A DNA stretch of 6,568 bases, from NCBI RefSeq assembly GCF_022712295.1, contig NZ_JALAGT010000192.1, positions 1-6,568 on the forward strand, written 5' to 3'. The stretch is from Galactobacter sp. Lineage in GTDB: Bacteria; Actinomycetota; Actinomycetes; Actinomycetales; Micrococcaceae. The notes below the pieces were generated by a model that had not been told where the DNA came from, ran no database searches, and saw only the letters and a program-made list of their open reading frames with translations. The translations under genes were made by a program, and so were the position numbers. Shown piece by piece: positions 5,483-6,568 of this stretch; the stretch's first letter is position 1; each line of letters begins with the position of its first letter.

Positions 5483-6496
5483 TTGACCCCGTTCCTCGTC
5501 GGCGCCACCTTGGTGGCCCTCGCCGCTTCCACCCTGTTCAACGGCTTCCACGATGCCTCCAACTCCGTGGCGGCCGCGGTCCGCACTCGAGCGCTCACGC
5601 CTCGTGTCGCCCTCGCCGTGGTTGCCCTGTTCACCACCCTGGGCGGACTGATCTCCTCCGGCCTCTCGATCGCGCTCGCGGAAAGCTTCGACGCCTCCGT
5701 TCCCCACGGTGATTCCGGGCTGGCGGTCATTCTCCTCGGCCTGCTCTCAGCGGGGGCATGGAGCGTCTATACGTGGTGGCGGGGAATGCCATCGTCCTCC
5801 ACGCATGCCACGATCGCAGGCATCGCGGGCGCCTCGATGGCGTCGGCGATCATCCAGCACCGGTCTCTACCGGATGCCGCTGCCATGCTGCTTCAACAGG
5901 TCGCCATCCCCCTGGTGGTGGCCTCGGTGGTGGCCATCGGATTGTCCTACCTGGCGGCCGTTGGTGTGGTGTTCGGAGCCCGGAACATGGGGCCGCGCAA
6001 GGCGGCCTCCGTGGGCGGGACCATGCAGTCCATCGGAGCCTGTGCGGTGGCCTTGGCTCATGGGATGCAAGACGGCCAGCGAGCCCTGGCCCTGGCGCTG
6101 CTCACCCTGTCAACCGCAAACATCACCATGTCCGACGGTTCTCACGTGTGGCTCCAAGTCACCGCAGCCGTCCTCCTCGGCATCGGCGTCCTGGGAGGCG
6201 GCTGGCGCATCACCTATACACTCTCGACTCGTCTGGTGACGCTCGATCCGATGCGCGCAGGAACGGCCAACGCCGTGTCGTCGGTGTTGTTGTTCGTCGG
6301 CGCATTCGTGTTCCGGCTACCGATTTCCTCCACGCAGGCCGTGACTGCCGGCCTGGTCGGCGCGGGGACCCATCACCGACACACCAGCGTGAACTGGTCC
6401 ACCGCACTCCGGATCGGCGGGTACTGGGTGCTCACCCCGATCGTCAGTGCGCTGGCCGCCTCTGTCCTCTTTCTGGCGGTCTCGCCGCTGCTCTGA
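5483..6496 (+). CDS. PiT-family inorganic phosphate permease
   Basis: A 337-residue membrane protein of the inorganic phosphate transporter (PiT, PF01384) family, which imports phosphate, often as a metal-phosphate complex, with cations. The inverted-repeat signatures are visible: NGFHDASNSVAAAV (20-33) and AHGMQDGQRAL (192-202), plus the paired re-entrant-type motifs MPSSSTHATIAGIAGA (102-117) and LPISSTQAVTAGLVGAG (279-295). About nine to ten hydrophobic segments surround them. It is at the short end of the family and lacks a large central loop, as in other actinobacterial copies next to DUF47 genes. The second signature has Gln where HGxND is usual. Start TTG at 5483 is chosen because upstream codons are out-of-family (Arg/Pro-rich, overlapping the DUF47 gene) and AAGGAA (5467-5472) sits 10 nt before it. 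The 4-bp gap from the DUF47 stop indicates one operon. Confidence 0.92.
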   Translation: MTPFLVGATLVALAASTLFNGFHDASNSVAAAVRTRALTPRVALAVVALFTTLGGLISSGLSIALAESFDASVPHGDSGLAVILLGLLSAGAWSVYTWWRGMPSSSTHATIAGIAGASMASAIIQHRSLPDAAAMLLQQVAIPLVVASVVAIGLSYLAAVGVVFGARNMGPRKAASVGGTMQSIGACAVALAHGMQDGQRALALALLTLSTANITMSDGSHVWLQVTAAVLLGIGVLGGGWRITYTLSTRLVTLDPMRAGTANAVSSVLLFVGAFVFRLPISSTQAVTAGLVGAGTHHRHTSVNWSTALRIGGYWVLTPIVSALAASVLFLAVSPLL

Positions 6497-6523
6497 TCCT
6501 GGGTTTGCTCCGATCCTGGGTTC
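6490..6523 (+). repeat. 17-bp tandem repeat spanning the permease stop codon
   Basis: Two adjacent 17-bp units (6490-6506 and 6507-6523) differ at two positions and share the perfect core GATCCTGGGTT. The TGA stop lies in the first unit. No hairpin terminator is visible here. Confidence 0.7.
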
Positions 6524-6537
6524 GGGTCGGGTGTGCC

Positions 6538-6568
6538 TCATGCGGACTCGCCTGCGCCGGTCTTCTTC
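6538..6568 (-). CDS. Possible 3' end of a convergent gene at the window edge
   Basis: Read leftward from the edge the sequence gives KKTGAGESA followed by TGA (6540-6538), the kind of flexible tail that ends many actinobacterial proteins. Nine codons are too few for any identification and it may be chance. If real, the gene converges on the phosphate permease with about 41 bp between stops. Confidence 0.2.
   Translation of the reverse strand, partial: KKTGAGESA

Noticed and set aside
5128..5730. 200-codon open frame on the minus strand
   Set aside because: Antisense to the DUF47 and PiT genes; composition (Ala/Arg/Ser/Glu-rich) without recognisable motifs.

Overview
The window looks like chromosomal DNA of a high-GC actinobacterium, most likely in the Mycobacteriales (Rhodococcus/Gordonia/Dietzia/mycobacterial type). 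The reasons are strong G/C bias at third codon positions, a GTG and a TTG start, a Hip1/TAP-like lipoprotein peptidase, a tRNA-Lys(UUU) with encoded CCA, and a PhoU-like (DUF47) plus PiT phosphate-uptake pair. The lineage is inferred from gene content, not demonstrated.

Left part (1-3386). The window opens inside a TetR-type regulator whose DNA-binding half is cut off. It converges on a leftward two-gene unit: a small integral membrane protein of the putative small multidrug export type, then a 520-residue exported lipoprotein alpha/beta hydrolase (TAP/Hip1-like serine peptidase). A complete second TetR regulator is read divergently from this unit. The 215-bp divergent spacer carries two near-identical perfect 19-bp inverted repeats (8-bp arms, 3-bp spacer), which are very likely the TetR operators. 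Together these look like a self-contained regulated cassette: repressor, operator pair, membrane protein and surface peptidase.

Middle part (3387-4416). A short coding-like remnant of about 120 bp follows the TetR gene and runs up to the encoded CCA of a leftward tRNA-Lys gene. To the right of the tRNA lies a rightward conserved-looking cytoplasmic protein of unknown function, closed by a strong 16-bp hairpin with a GCAA loop. The tRNA 3' end faces the TetR cassette, the classic geometry of a tRNA-anchored insertion boundary, but no integrase or attachment-site repeat is visible.

Right part (4417-6568). A spacer of about 440 bp without a convincing gene holds overlapping inverted repeats that could form alternative hairpins, and a candidate -10 box. 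Then come a GTG-started DUF47/PhoU-like protein and, 4 bp after its stop, a TTG-started PiT-family phosphate permease, a standard low-affinity phosphate transport operon. A 17-bp tandem repeat spans the permease stop codon. The last 31 bases may hold the 3' end of a convergent gene.

I found no CRISPR array, insertion sequence or RNA gene other than the tRNA. The most worthwhile leads are the twin-operator TetR/membrane/peptidase cassette and the tRNA-side junction with its in-frame duplication at the TetR stop codon.
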